Source of the DNA: an uncultured Desulfatitalea sp.
GTDB taxonomy: Bacteria > Desulfobacterota > Desulfobacteria > Desulfobacterales > Desulfosarcinaceae
Direction of reading: 5' to 3'
Length of the DNA stretch: 64,000 nt
Assembly (NCBI GenBank): GCA_937868765.1
Contig: CALMNL010000004.1
Coordinates: 880,749-944,748 of the forward strand
The notes under the pieces are model-generated. The model was not told the DNA's origin, did not search any database, and saw only the letters and a list, made by a program, of their open reading frames with translations. Below are positions 31,815 to 42,822 of the stretch, piece after piece; positions within the stretch are counted from its first letter, which is position 1; each line of letters starts with the position of its first letter. The position numbers and the translations under genes are program-made.

Positions 31815-32946
31815 CCTTTTTTTCTCCATGTAACGCGATGGTGTGGTTGGTATCCAGATAAGCGCTAATGCCTTCTTCCATGTAGGCGGCGATTTTCTCC
31901 CGGTAGGCGGGGGACATCAGTTTGGCCTCTTCGGTTTCATTGGTGAGGCAGGAGATCTCCACCAGCACGCTGGGCACCTCCACCTTGGAGAGCACAACGA
32001 AGGGCGCCATCTTGATGCCCAGGTCCCGGACCAGCGCGTCGTGGGATTTGACGTTGCGAAAAAGGCTGGTCTGAATGGCCGCCGCGAGCCGGGCCGATTC
32101 CTGGCGCTTGACGGTGCTGCCGATATCTTCGATGATCGCGTTGATCTCTCCGAGGGCATATCCCGACTCCTTGTTCTCCTGCTCGGCCACCCGCAAGGTT
32201 TCGGAGTTCAGCGGAGGCCCGAAGTAGTATGTCTCGATGATGTTCAAACGCTGATCGGGCAGTGAATTCACATGCACCGAAATGAAAAGATCGGTCTTGT
32301 GCTGCTGGGCGAAGACCACCCGTCCGGCCAGGGAGAGGCTCTGGTCGCCCTCGCGGGTCATCAGGACATGGTAGCGGCCGACCTTGCCCAGCCGCTCCTT
32401 GAGCCGCAGGGCCACATCCAGGGTGATATCCTTTTCCCGGGTGCCCAGGGCACCGAGAGCGCCGGGATCGTGCCCTCCATGCCCGGGGTCGATCACGATG
32501 GTTTTGACTTCCAATCCAAAAAGCGATGAAAGCCGCACCCGGTCGTCGCGCGAGAGCAACAGGCTGTAGTCCTCGCGTTGGGGATCGCTGGCAGCCGTGA
32601 AGTCCCAGACGGGAACCTGGGCCAGCAGGCTCGCCCCGTCCGATTCGGCGGTGGGCGGGGCCGGTTCAGAATTTACCAGGGGGCCGAACGCGCCCATGGC
32701 GGACGGCGCAGCCCTGGACGGCGTTACCGGCGCCTTCGGGCCGTAGGAAGACTTGAGCTCCTTGCCGGCGCCAAGAATCAGGGTCGCCATGACGGTGGCG
32801 ATCCCGGCCAGTTGCACCCACGTCCGCCGCCTGGGGCCGAATCGGCCCACGGCCGCAGTCTTACCGGTAATCCGCAGATTTTCCTGATAGATCCCCTTGA
32901 GGATCGCCTCTTTGGGATCTGTTTGTCGCCGGCGTTTGGTAAACAT
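31807..32946 (-). CDS. N-acetylmuramoyl-L-alanine amidase (AmiC/Amidase_3 type)
   Basis: This zinc enzyme cleaves the amide bond between MurNAc and L-Ala in peptidoglycan. The 379-residue protein has a cytoplasmic start, one TM or uncleaved signal helix near 43-62, a linker rich in Pro/Ala, and the Amidase_3 domain from about 147. Zinc and catalytic motifs are VIDPGHGGHDPGA, GTREKDI, ISVHVNS and VEISCLTNETE. There is no AMIN domain. Its end overlaps the MamK-like gene, suggesting coupled translation and a shared process. Confidence 0.92.
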   Translation of the reverse strand: MFTKRRRQTDPKEAILKGIYQENLRITGKTAAVGRFGPRRRTWVQLAGIATVMATLILGAGKELKSSYGPKAPVTPSRAAPSAMGAFGPLVNSEPAPPTAESDGASLLAQVPVWDFTAASDPQREDYSLLLSRDDRVRLSSLFGLEVKTIVIDPGHGGHDPGALGALGTREKDITLDVALRLKERLGKVGRYHVLMTREGDQSLSLAGRVVFAQQHKTDLFISVHVNSLPDQRLNIIETYYFGPPLNSETLRVAEQENKESGYALGEINAIIEDIGSTVKRQESARLAAAIQTSLFRNVKSHDALVRDLGIKMAPFVVLSKVEVPSVLVEISCLTNETEEAKLMSPAYREKIAAYMEEGISAYLDTNHTIALHGEKKDD

Positions 32947-33139
32947 CTGGTTCGCGCCCTGAAAAATTGACCCTCATTCACGGCCAAACGGCCCCTGCTC
33001 TATCCAAGCAAAAGGCATGCCTGGAGTTCGACGAGACGACCCATAGATAAAAGCCATTTGAATTAAAGGATATCCTCAGCAAATGCGTGTCTGCGCCGGG
33101 ACGAAGATTTGACGCTCAGGGCAGAGGGGACAGGCGATG

Positions 33140-33721
33140 CTAAAAACTATATTTGATCAGCACAAAGCCCAGGATCAGCAGGATCACGAAAACCACGGCC
33201 AGCAGATCGAAGTAGCGTTCGATGACGGACTGGATGCCGGGTCCGAAACGATAGATCAGGGCGGAAACGAGGAAGAAGCGGGCCGAGCGGGAGACGACGG
33301 AGGCCAATATGAAGACCGGCAGGTCGATCTTGAAGATACCGGCGGCGATGGTGAATACCTTGTAGGGGATGGGCGTAAAGCCGGCGACGCCCACGGCCCA
33401 GGCATCATAGCGCCGGTAAAGGTCGCCGATATATGCCATTTTATCGGCGAAGCCGTACAGGTCGACAATGCGTTGGCCGATGCCGGTCATGAATCCGTAG
33501 CCGATGGCGTATCCCAGACAGCCCCCCAGCACCGACCCCACCGAACAGACCAGGGCGAAGCGAAAAGCCCTGGGCGGCCTGGCCACAGCCAGGGCGATGA
33601 GCAGCACATCGGGTGGGATGGGAAAAAACGATGATTCGGCAAAGGCCAGAAGAAAAAGGGCCCACAGGCTGTGGGGCGTTTGGGCCCAGTGCAACACCCA
33701 GTCGTACCATCGCCGCAACAT
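33140..33721 (-). CDS. YqaA/DedA-like (SNARE-associated) membrane protein
   Basis: The 193-residue integral membrane protein has about five hydrophobic segments. It carries DedA-family features: the N-terminal SSFFPIPPDVLLIALAV block, the Gly-rich GSVLGGCLGYAIGYGFM, and the RYDAWAVGVAGFTPIPYKVFTIAAG block of the YqaA branch. DedA proteins are linked to lipid carrier recycling and membrane homeostasis. Its ATG directly abuts the pcm stop, so both are translated from one mRNA. Confidence 0.88.
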   Translation of the reverse strand: MLRRWYDWVLHWAQTPHSLWALFLLAFAESSFFPIPPDVLLIALAVARPPRAFRFALVCSVGSVLGGCLGYAIGYGFMTGIGQRIVDLYGFADKMAYIGDLYRRYDAWAVGVAGFTPIPYKVFTIAAGIFKIDLPVFILASVVSRSARFFLVSALIYRFGPGIQSVIERYFDLLAVVFVILLILGFVLIKYSF

Positions 33722-34366
33722 TCAGGATTCGCTCCAGCCGTACTCGCCCACCAGTTTTACGAAGCGGCATCCCCCCAGGTTGATCTGGCGCACCCCATTT
33801 TCATCGCGCACAAGCTGAATCAACTCCTGAACATACTGATTTCCGACAGGAATCACCAGGCGACCGCCCACGGCCAGTTGATTGACCAGCACCTGGGGGA
33901 TCTCCGGTGCGCCGGCGGTGACGATGATGGCATCGAAGGGGCTTTCATCTTTCCAGCCGGTGGTGCCGTCCGAGTAGCGGGTGACGATGTTGTGATAGCC
34001 CAACTGGTCGAAGAGCTTGCGCGCCTTGGTGTAGAGCGAATAGATGCGCTCGATGGTATAGACCCGGAAAGCGATCTGGGCCAGAATGGCGGCTTGATAG
34101 CCCGATCCGGTACCGATTTCCAGCACGCGATCATCGGGCCCGAGCTGCAGGGCCTGGGTCATCTCGGCCACAATGTAGGGCTGGGAGATGGTTTGCTGCT
34201 CGCCGATGGGCAGGGGGAAATCGTTGTAGGCTTGATCCATCAGGGCTTCGCTGACGAACAGATGGCGAGGCACCTTGCGCATGGCGGCCAGGACGTTGGC
34301 GTCGCGAATGCCACGGGCTTCGATCTGTTTTTCTACCATGTCCTGACGCAGGCGATCAAATTTCAT
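33722..34366 (-). CDS. pcm: Protein-L-isoaspartate O-methyltransferase
   Basis: Pcm methylates isoaspartyl residues in damaged proteins using S-adenosylmethionine. Starting at 34366 the protein has 214 residues, the normal length. Motifs include the acceptor loop [18 protein letters not shown], the SAM loop [15 protein letters not shown] and [14 protein letters not shown]. An in-frame start 18 codons upstream would add unmatched sequence. It is followed without a gap by the YqaA-like gene. Confidence 0.95.
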   Translation of the reverse strand: MKFDRLRQDMVEKQIEARGIRDANVLAAMRKVPRHLFVSEALMDQAYNDFPLPIGEQQTISQPYIVAEMTQALQLGPDDRVLEIGTGSGYQAAILAQIAFRVYTIERIYSLYTKARKLFDQLGYHNIVTRYSDGTTGWKDESPFDAIIVTAGAPEIPQVLVNQLAVGGRLVIPVGNQYVQELIQLVRDENGVRQINLGGCRFVKLVGEYGWSES

Positions 34367-34588
34367 CGAGAGTCCAATCCCCCCCGAAAGCCGTCTATCA
34401 GAGCCCACCGGGACGGTCAAGCGGATAGTCGGCAGCGCAGGATGCCTGCCCCATCTGATCCTTGAACTTGCATTTTATCCCTGTTCTTCATAAAAATGAT
34501 GCCACCGACGCGTTGCGCAAAGGTGGCGCCGGCAGGACCCCATCCGAACCGGGGTGCCACCGCCCGAATCAACCAGGCTCGATCCTGA

Positions 34589-35614
34589 ATGAAAACCACG
34601 ACACGCTTCATTTTGGCGGTACTGATCTCCATCCTCTTTACGGCCATCGGCACTGCCGGATACATGCTCATCGAGGGCTGGAGCGCCATGGATGCCCTTT
34701 TCATGACGGTCACCACCGTGGCCACGGTGGGCTACGGCGAAGTGCACCCGCTCACGAACCCAGGCCGCATCTTCTCCATGGCGCTGATCGTGCTGGGGGT
34801 GGGCTTTTATTTCTATGTCGCGGCCGCCGTGATTCAGTTCGTGGTCGAAGGCCGCATACGTACATTGCTGGGGAGGCGAAGATTGGACCGTAAAATTGCC
34901 CGCTTGAAAAATCACTACATCGTGTGCGGATACGGCCGCATCGGCAAGGTGATCTGCGAGAAGCTTCACAGGGAGCATTACGATCTGGTCGTGGTCGATA
35001 AAAGCCCGGAGCATGTGGACACTTTCGAAGCCAAAAAGATGATCTACCTGTGCGCCGATGCGGTCGACGAGGCCACCTTGTTAAAGGCCGGGCTGCTGCA
35101 TGCCAAGGCGCTGGTCGCCGCCCTGGCCACGGATATCGACAATGTCTTTCTCGTCCTCACGGCGCGGCAGTTGGCGCCCCGGCTGAAAATCATCGCCCGG
35201 GCCGGCAGCGAGGCGGCCAAGAAAAAATTGACGGCAGCCGGTGCCGACACGGTGGAGGCGCCCTATGAAATCGGCGCCGCCACCATGGCGCAACGCATCA
35301 TCCGCCCCACCGTCACCAACTTCCTGGAGCTGGCCTTCACCCAGCACCACAAAGATATCCAGATGGAAGAGATCCCCGTGGCCGCGTCCTCGGCCCTCAA
35401 CGGCCTGATGCTCAAAGACTCCGGCATCCGGCAGCAATACCACCTGATCATCATCGCCATTAAAAAGGCCGATGACCAGATGCTGTTCAACCCATCCTTC
35501 GAAGCGGAGTTGAAAGCCGGCGATACCGTTATAGCGGTGGGCGAACCATCAAATCTCAAACGGTTGGAGGCCGTACTGAATCCGGTCGAGGATCGGGCCG
35601 GCACGAAGGCATGA
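34589..35614 (+). CDS. Potassium channel with RCK (TrkA-N/TrkA-C) domain
   Basis: The 341-residue protein has two TM helices flanking a pore loop with the selectivity filter TVGYGE (46-51). A cytoplasmic RCK domain follows with the Rossmann motif GYGRIGK (114-120), then a C-terminal TrkA-C lobe from about 255. This is the layout of MthK-like ligand-gated channels that assemble as tetramers and sense calcium or nucleotides. It is transcribed alone, divergently from pcm. Confidence 0.93.
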   Translation: MKTTTRFILAVLISILFTAIGTAGYMLIEGWSAMDALFMTVTTVATVGYGEVHPLTNPGRIFSMALIVLGVGFYFYVAAAVIQFVVEGRIRTLLGRRRLDRKIARLKNHYIVCGYGRIGKVICEKLHREHYDLVVVDKSPEHVDTFEAKKMIYLCADAVDEATLLKAGLLHAKALVAALATDIDNVFLVLTARQLAPRLKIIARAGSEAAKKKLTAAGADTVEAPYEIGAATMAQRIIRPTVTNFLELAFTQHHKDIQMEEIPVAASSALNGLMLKDSGIRQQYHLIIIAIKKADDQMLFNPSFEAELKAGDTVIAVGEPSNLKRLEAVLNPVEDRAGTKA

Positions 35615-35688
35615 TGACAAAATGCGGCTGAACGGCCTTCCGGCGCGCACCGCCGCTCTCGGGTCTGTCTCCCTCCGGTATCGGCCCG

Positions 35689-36276
35689 TCAGATCTTATA
35701 AATAATGCGATTTTCGGTGATCACGATGTCCACATGCTTGTCATGGCTTTCAGTGGGCACGTTGGCAAGAATCTGCGCTTCCAGGACCAGGCCGACCTTG
35801 CGGGTGGTCATGGGCAGATCGGGAATCAGACGGTCGTAGCACCCCTTGCCCTGCCCCAGGCGTCCCCCCTTTTCATCCATGGCCAGGGCGGGAACGATGG
35901 CGATATCCAGGCAATCGATGGGCACGGTCTTGCAGCGCTTGGGATTGGGTTCCAGATTGCCGCGTGGTCCCTGGACCAGATCCTTGGCCAGGTCATCCAC
36001 TTTATAAAGGCGGGTAGCGCGGTTTTGGGGATCGAAGGCCGGCAGCACGACGATCTTGTTGTACAGGTAGCTGCGTTTGAGAATGTCCATGGTATTCACT
36101 TCGCCCTGGGCCGGCGTGTAAAGCAGGACGATGCGTGATTCCAGATAATTGGCGAACTCGAAAAGCCGCTCTTCAATGGCTTTGACCTTGGCGGCCATCT
36201 GATCCTGGGGGATGGCGGAGACCTTCCGCCCCATTTCGTTGCGCAACTCCTGTTTCTTCTCTTTGATTTCCTCCAT
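35689..36276 (-). CDS. 5-formyltetrahydrofolate cyclo-ligase
   Basis: This enzyme converts 5-formyl-THF to 5,10-methenyl-THF using ATP. The start at 36276, with GGAGAG upstream, gives 195 residues, the standard length. Diagnostic segments are the N-terminal KKQELRNEMGRKVSAI and the signature GGRLGQGKGCYDRLI near the C-terminus, which forms the ATP/phosphate loop. A longer frame to 36351 is possible but has no homology-like content. Monocistronic on the minus strand. Confidence 0.93.
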   Translation of the reverse strand: MEEIKEKKQELRNEMGRKVSAIPQDQMAAKVKAIEERLFEFANYLESRIVLLYTPAQGEVNTMDILKRSYLYNKIVVLPAFDPQNRATRLYKVDDLAKDLVQGPRGNLEPNPKRCKTVPIDCLDIAIVPALAMDEKGGRLGQGKGCYDRLIPDLPMTTRKVGLVLEAQILANVPTESHDKHVDIVITENRIIYKI

Positions 36277-36429
36277 CGCTCTCTCCGATTTCCATGAGGG
36301 TATCCAAATGGTCCAAAAAGACTTTCTACCGAATCCGCGCACCTGCATCAACTCATATTAAACATTGACCAAATCACATGCTTGCAGTACAGTTTTGGCC
36401 ACAGCGCGACCGCTACGCTTCGCCTTTCC

Positions 36430-36445
36430 GGCCCGCCGGCGGGCC
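36430..36445. repeat. 16-base perfect GC palindrome upstream of serS
   Basis: GGCCCGCCGGCGGGCC reads the same on both strands and lies in the 234-base divergent spacer between the cyclo-ligase gene and serS. It could be a terminator-like hairpin, an operator or a REP-type unit. No U tract follows on either side. Confidence 0.4.
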
Positions 36446-36510
36446 CGAACGCCCATTTAGCTTGAACGGCCGGTTTTCAGGAAAAAAAACAGGATCAATA
36501 TAGGTACGGT

Positions 36511-37787
<1,277 letters not shown>

Positions 37788-37791
<4 letters not shown>

Positions 37792-39293
37792 AACCCGAAC
37801 AGTTCCCCCCCGAGGTCAAATCCCACTTGATCCCGCGGCCGTCGGGGCGGCTGATCTACCGCTGCCTGGCCTGCGCGGCCGAGTTCGACATCCAGAAATT
37901 GCTCTACACCTGCCCCAAGTGCGGCCAGGTGCTGCTGATCCACGACGCCCAGTTCGACCGCCTCAAGGAGATACCGCCGGACCAGTGGCGCCGGCTCTTC
38001 GACTACCGGCGCATGTTGACCCTGCCGGCCCTCAAGGGCATCTACCGCTACCACGAGTTCATCGGCCCCAACATTCCGCTCGAAGCGGTGGTCTACCTGG
38101 GCGAGGGACACACCCCGGTGGTGGAGGCCAACCGCGGCTTGCAGCAGGATGTAGGCCTGCGCTTCTACTACAAGAACGACGGCCAGAACCCCAGCGCTTC
38201 GTTCAAGGACCGCGGCATGGCCAGCGCCTTGAGTTATATCAATTATCTGATTTCCAGCGGCAAGGTATCCAACATACTGGCCGTGTGCGCCTCCACCGGC
38301 GACACCTCGGCCGCAGCGGCGCTTTACGCCGCCTATTTGCGGCCCAACATTCAGTCGGCCGTGTTGCTGCCTCACAAAAAAGTCACGCCCCAGCAGTTGT
38401 CGCAACCCTTGGGCAGCGGCGCCAAGGTCTATGAAATCCCCGGGGTCTTCGACGACTGCATGAAGGTGGTGGAGGCCCTGTCCGAGCAGTACGAAGTGGC
38501 GCTGCTCAACTCCAAGAACGCCTGGCGCGTGCTGGGCCAGGAATCCTACTCCTACGAGATCGCCCAGGAATTCGAGTACGAGGTGGCCGACAAGGTGGTG
38601 GTGGTGCCCATCGGCAACGCCGGCAACATCACGGCCGTGATGAGCGGCTTCATCAAATTCTACCAGGTGGGCCTGATTACGGCCCTGCCCAAGATCATCG
38701 GCGTGCAGTCGGAGCATGCCGATCCGGTCTACCAATACTACCGCCAGGCCCCCGGCGAGCGGACCTTCGTGCCCCAGACCGTGCGTGCTTCGGTGGCCCA
38801 GGCCGCCATGATCGGCAACCCGGTCTCCATGCCCCGGGTGATCCAACTGGTGGAACACTACAACCAGCTGGCCGGCTGCCAGCGGGTGCATTTCGTCCAG
38901 GTGGCCGAACAGGAGATCATGGATTGGCAGTTGCGCGCCAACCGCAACGGCCACATCGCCTGCACCCACGGCGGCGAATGCCTGGCGGGTCTCAAACGCG
39001 CGGTGGCGCAGGGGCTGGCCAACAAGACCGAAACTGCCGTGATCGATTCCACGGCCCATGCCCTGAAGTTCGCCGGTTTCCAGGATCTTTACTTCTCCAA
39101 CCAGTTTCCGGCGGAGTTCGAAGTGGCGCCCCAGCCGGCGCTGATGAATGCCCCGATCTACATCCACCCCAGCGACCTTGCGCAGGTGCCGGCACCGGGG
39201 CGGCCTCTGTCGGGCGATCTCTTCGACCGGTTCGTTCAGGCCGTGAGCCGGGAGATCGCCCTCGACCTGAAGCTTGTCAAGAAAAAAGGATAA
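37788..39293 (+). CDS. thrC: Threonine synthase with N-terminal zinc ribbon
   Basis: ThrC converts O-phosphohomoserine to threonine with PLP. The 501-residue protein begins with a zinc-ribbon-like CLAC...CPKC (Cys26, 29, 42, 45). The fold type II core follows with PLP lysine Lys140 in PSASFKDRG, the phosphate loop [10 protein letters not shown] and the [18 protein letters not shown] block. It overlaps serS by four bases and is followed 15 bases later by the LysM gene. A general pyridoxal lyase is possible, but the N-terminus and length fit ThrC. Confidence 0.9.
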
Positions 39294-39308
39294 CGAGCAT
39301 CGGCAATC

Positions 39309-41105
39309 ATGGTTGAATCCCTCAGAAAAGCGATCAGGAAGCATGCCGGCCGGATGCGTGCCCGAAGCTTGCGGGGAATCGCATCGGCCCTGTTTGTTCT
39401 CTGGATGATCTGCCCGTCGGTGGCCGCAGGCAGCAGCCTGGTCTACAAGAATTACATCGTGCGCTATGACCGTGGCTGGGATATCCTGTGCGAACCCTAT
39501 GTCGTGCAGCGCGGCGACTGGGTCCTAAAAATCTTCCGCCAGAAAGGCGAAATCGCCAATCAGGATTTTCGCGAATTTCTGGGCATCTTCCAGCGACTCA
39601 ACCCCCATGTCCCGGACATCGACCTGGTGCGACCCGGCCAGGCCATCGACATTCCCCTGCGCAAACTCGAGCACGGCGCCTTGCCGGGCCAGGAGAGCGG
39701 CGTGGTGACCATCCCCATCGTCACCCTGTCCAAAGACAAAGCGCTGGAGGCCCTGAAGCAAAAAAAGGAAACGGCCTACGAGATTCAGCGTGGCGACACC
39801 GTTTACCAGATCGTTTCCCGGCGCTACGGTCGCTACGGCACCAAGGCCTACGAGCAGGGTGTTCAGCTGCTGAAGGAAGCCAACCCGCAGATCAAAGACA
39901 TCAACCGGATTTATGCCGGTCGCAAGATCTATCTGCCCGATCCTGCCACGCGGGAGGCGCAGGCCCAGGCAATGGCCGGCAAAACGGACGAAGCGGCCGG
40001 CCCCCTCGCGTCCGACCAGCCCGACATGCCGCCGGGGGATATCGGCAGTGAACCGGCGGCGACCGCTCCCCCGGCGCCCCAGGACCCGCTGACCGCCGCG
40101 GCCGCCGCCGTGGGCGGCAGGCTCATGGAAAAAGGCACCTACTACGTGCCCCTGGCCGGCGGGACGGACTTCGAGATCGACCTCTCCCGACACCCCATGA
40201 TGGAGATGGACCGCCATCGTCTTTTCTTCTCCCAGGACGGAAAGATCATGGGGCAGCCGGCGGAGATGCTGGAAAAGCAGTGGCCCCAGGCCAAGGTGGT
40301 CTCCTACAATAAGGAAGACTCGGCCCAGGAGATCATCGCTGCCATCTTCGATTCGGTGAAAGCCGAAGACCAGTCCCCCACTCTGGTCGGATTCGAGGAC
40401 CACGGCGTGCAGGTGACGGTGAGGGCCAAGTGGGTCAAACCGGAAGGCGATGGACGCCAGCTGTGCATCACCCCCATCCCATCGGCCGAGCAGCAGACGC
40501 CCGAAGCCATGCGGCGCTACCTGGAGCAAAACGGCGTGGTGCTCAAAGAGGTGCTGCCCGGCGGCGCCACCGCCTCGTTGCAGGCCGCCAGCACCCGCCA
40601 CCCGGTCAAAAACATCCTGGCCTTGACCGCCACCAGTCAACGAGAGTTCACTCAGCACCTGGCCAAGGCGCTGCACTTCTCCTATGCGCCCAACGTACCG
40701 ATCACCTTTCCCTTCGGCGGCATTCAGATCGAAGCCTTTGCCAACCTGGTGGCCACCCTGGAGGGCCGGGAAGCATTGGTGGATTTCGGAGAGCTTTACG
40801 GCGGAGCGGCCAAGGCCATTCAGGAGAGCGGCCATGTGCTGGTGCAGATCGGCGCGGAAGAGAGTTATCTGGCCATCGCCGCTAAAATCCTGTCGGGACT
40901 GGGAGAACGCCTGATCGAAAATCCGTCGTTCCTGGCAGCCCCCCGACCGGCCGAGTTGAACACCACCGTGACTATCCCGGGCCTTCTCTATACCGCTCGA
41001 GACAACAAGCGCACCCTGCTGTCGGACGCCCCCTTGAACTCCGCGATCACGGACATGCTCAGCGCCGAAGGCATCGGCCTGGTCACCTGGCAATCCAATC
41101 GATAG
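39309..41105 (+). CDS. LysM-domain envelope protein
   Basis: The 598-residue protein has an N-terminal signal or anchor (about 20-40). Two LysM-type modules, near 63-117 (YVVQRGDWVLKIF...) and 155-209 (YEIQRGDTVYQIVSRRYG...), usually bind peptidoglycan. A Pro/Ala-rich linker (about 215-260) follows, then a unique C-terminal region of about 330 residues that I do not recognise. That region contains hydrolase-unlike, mixed alpha/beta sequence (VTIPGLLYTARDNKRTLLS near the end). It lies just downstream of thrC and upstream of a TPR lipoprotein, likely in one unit. Confidence 0.8.
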   Translation: MVESLRKAIRKHAGRMRARSLRGIASALFVLWMICPSVAAGSSLVYKNYIVRYDRGWDILCEPYVVQRGDWVLKIFRQKGEIANQDFREFLGIFQRLNPHVPDIDLVRPGQAIDIPLRKLEHGALPGQESGVVTIPIVTLSKDKALEALKQKKETAYEIQRGDTVYQIVSRRYGRYGTKAYEQGVQLLKEANPQIKDINRIYAGRKIYLPDPATREAQAQAMAGKTDEAAGPLASDQPDMPPGDIGSEPAATAPPAPQDPLTAAAAAVGGRLMEKGTYYVPLAGGTDFEIDLSRHPMMEMDRHRLFFSQDGKIMGQPAEMLEKQWPQAKVVSYNKEDSAQEIIAAIFDSVKAEDQSPTLVGFEDHGVQVTVRAKWVKPEGDGRQLCITPIPSAEQQTPEAMRRYLEQNGVVLKEVLPGGATASLQAASTRHPVKNILALTATSQREFTQHLAKALHFSYAPNVPITFPFGGIQIEAFANLVATLEGREALVDFGELYGGAAKAIQESGHVLVQIGAEESYLAIAAKILSGLGERLIENPSFLAAPRPAELNTTVTIPGLLYTARDNKRTLLSDAPLNSAITDMLSAEGIGLVTWQSNR

Positions 41106-41149
41106 CACGCCCTCAGGCAGGGCGATCACCCATGGACAAGAGGTCACAG

Positions 41150-41917
41150 ATGAATCATTTCAAAGCAAGTTTCCGGATCGCATGGCTCGGTATCCTTTTG
41201 CTGACTGGCTTCTGGGCCTGCGCCGGCCAGCAGACCCAGCACGACAAAGAGCTGGCCGCCGCCACTCGGGAGATCGGCGAGGCCTACATGCGCCAGGGAG
41301 ATTACACCTCCGCCCTGCGCGAACTGATCAAGGCGGAGCAACTCGACCCGGAAGACCACTTCGTGCACAACGATCTCGGGCTGGTCTACATGGCCAAGAA
41401 GATGATGCCCGACGCCATCAGCCACTTCAAGAAGGCCATCGAGCTCAAACCCAGCTACACCCCGGCCCGCAACAACCTGGGCGGCGCCTACCTGGCCGTG
41501 GAGGAGTGGGACCTGGCCATCGCCACCTTCAAGGAGATCACCAAGGACGCGCTCTATGCCACCCCGCAGTACCCGCTCTCCAACCTGGGGTTCGCCTATT
41601 TTAACAAGAGAGAGTACAACACAGCTCTGAATTACTACAAAGAGGCGTTGAAGCTGCAGCCCAACCTGGTGAATGCCCTGGTGGGCGGCGGACGGACCTA
41701 CCTGGCCATGAACCAGGGCCGCCTGGCCTTGCGTTACCTGGAACGGGCCGCGCAACTTTCGCCCAAAACCGCTGAAATCCACTACTATCTGGCCGAAGCC
41801 TATCTGCTCACCGGCCAGACGGCCCAGGCGCGGGCTTCCTATGAGACGGTGATCGATCTGGCGCCACCGGAAAGTGATTTGGCTTTGAAGGCGAAGCAGC
41901 GGTTGGGGAGGCGCTAA
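41150..41917 (+). CDS. TPR lipoprotein (PilW/PilF-like)
   Basis: Starting at 41150, with AGAGG six bases upstream, the protein has 255 residues. A signal peptide ends in the lipobox FWAC, so it is probably a lipoprotein. About six tetratricopeptide repeats follow (for example AYMRQGDYTSALRELIKAEQ, LGLVYMAKKMMPDAISHFKK). Such TPR lipoproteins resemble PilW/PilF, which help PilQ secretin assembly. The pilMNOPQ operon lies nearby on the other strand, which fits but does not prove that role. An ATG at 41132 would add six residues. Confidence 0.82.
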   Translation: MNHFKASFRIAWLGILLLTGFWACAGQQTQHDKELAAATREIGEAYMRQGDYTSALRELIKAEQLDPEDHFVHNDLGLVYMAKKMMPDAISHFKKAIELKPSYTPARNNLGGAYLAVEEWDLAIATFKEITKDALYATPQYPLSNLGFAYFNKREYNTALNYYKEALKLQPNLVNALVGGGRTYLAMNQGRLALRYLERAAQLSPKTAEIHYYLAEAYLLTGQTAQARASYETVIDLAPPESDLALKAKQRLGRR

Positions 41918-42098
41918 CAATTCATCCCGATAACGAAAGGTGTTTCTAACCCTTCGTGCAAGGTCATTGCGCGGCGGCACATTGCCCCAAAGATTTGAAT
42001 ATAATAAGCGGCTCTATTGTTTTAGACTTTCAGGTAAAATTGAATTTGAAACCTTCGGGAAGGATCTAAATCAGCTTGTAAAAAGCGCTAAAATAAAA

Positions 42099-42132
42099 AA
42101 GCCGTTTCCACGCTTTCGCATGGAAACGGCTT
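42099..42132 (-). terminator. Terminator at the end of the pil operon
   Basis: AAGCCGTTTCCA and TGGAAACGGCTT form a perfect 12-bp stem around a ten-base loop. Read on the minus strand the stem runs into a T-rich tail (TTTTTATTTT), 15 bases past the stop of the minus-strand lipoprotein gene. It may also stop plus-strand transcription from the TPR lipoprotein gene. Confidence 0.9.
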
Positions 42133-42146
42133 GTAATCCGATCACA

Positions 42147-42749
42147 TCAGCAGTGATCATAGTCGGAAAAATACACAGTCCTTTCAACGGTTATATCTTT
42201 ATCATTTCCATTCTCATCTTCAAAGTGCAGCGTCACTTCTATGTGATACCTAGCGACCGCTAAGTTGCTAAGGTTCGAATCTGAAGACCTAAGGTATACA
42301 TATGCTGCTTTTGTATCAACGCTTATTAATGTTATGGTAAAGGTAACAGTGCTGTTTGCCGGCACAGCTACAGAGGTCGCGCCATCAGGCGGATCTGCAA
42401 GCTCTGGGGGCATTCGCAGTATGTTCAATGAATCAGCACTTTCAAGAGGAGTGTATTGTATCTCATAAGATTTGAGCGTTAAGCCTGCAGTGCCCTCGCT
42501 GGCAGTTACCGTAACTTCTCCAAGAGCATCCGAAAAATCCTCGTATTCAATGGTGCCATTGTCGTCACTGCATATGTCTTGAACAACATCTACTTGGATT
42601 GTTTCTTCATCAAGATCCAGAACAGTTAAAGTTGCAGAATATCGCTGTTCTATCTCATCTAGAGGGCCGTCGGACGAGCCGCATCCATAGGTGCCTAAAG
42701 TTACTAATATCAACATGATCAAACCCACTTTGTAGGCCACATTTAGCAT
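42147..42749 (-). CDS. Putative lipoprotein of unknown function
   Basis: The 200-residue protein has a signal peptide and lipobox-like LGTYGC at residues 18-23. An acidic, beta-rich mature part follows, with no motif I recognise; it contains TVTFTITLISVDTKAAYVY and ends FSDYDHC. GGAGG precedes the ATG at 42749. It lies 73 bases after pilQ with no terminator between, and a strong terminator follows it, so it may be the last gene of the pil operon. Its A+T content is clearly higher than that of its neighbours, suggesting later acquisition. Confidence 0.6.
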   Translation of the reverse strand: MLNVAYKVGLIMLILVTLGTYGCGSSDGPLDEIEQRYSATLTVLDLDEETIQVDVVQDICSDDNGTIEYEDFSDALGEVTVTASEGTAGLTLKSYEIQYTPLESADSLNILRMPPELADPPDGATSVAVPANSTVTFTITLISVDTKAAYVYLRSSDSNLSNLAVARYHIEVTLHFEDENGNDKDITVERTVYFSDYDHC

Positions 42750-42822
42750 CTGTTCCTCCGTTATTCATTTAGCTTCAACTTAAACATGAAGTTTGCTACC
42801 AACCTAAATATCTCCATCTATT

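Noticed and set aside
41940-42263. 107-residue plus-strand frame after the TPR lipoprotein
   Set aside because: It runs through the terminator stem and opposite the start of a better supported minus-strand lipoprotein, and has no ribosome site.
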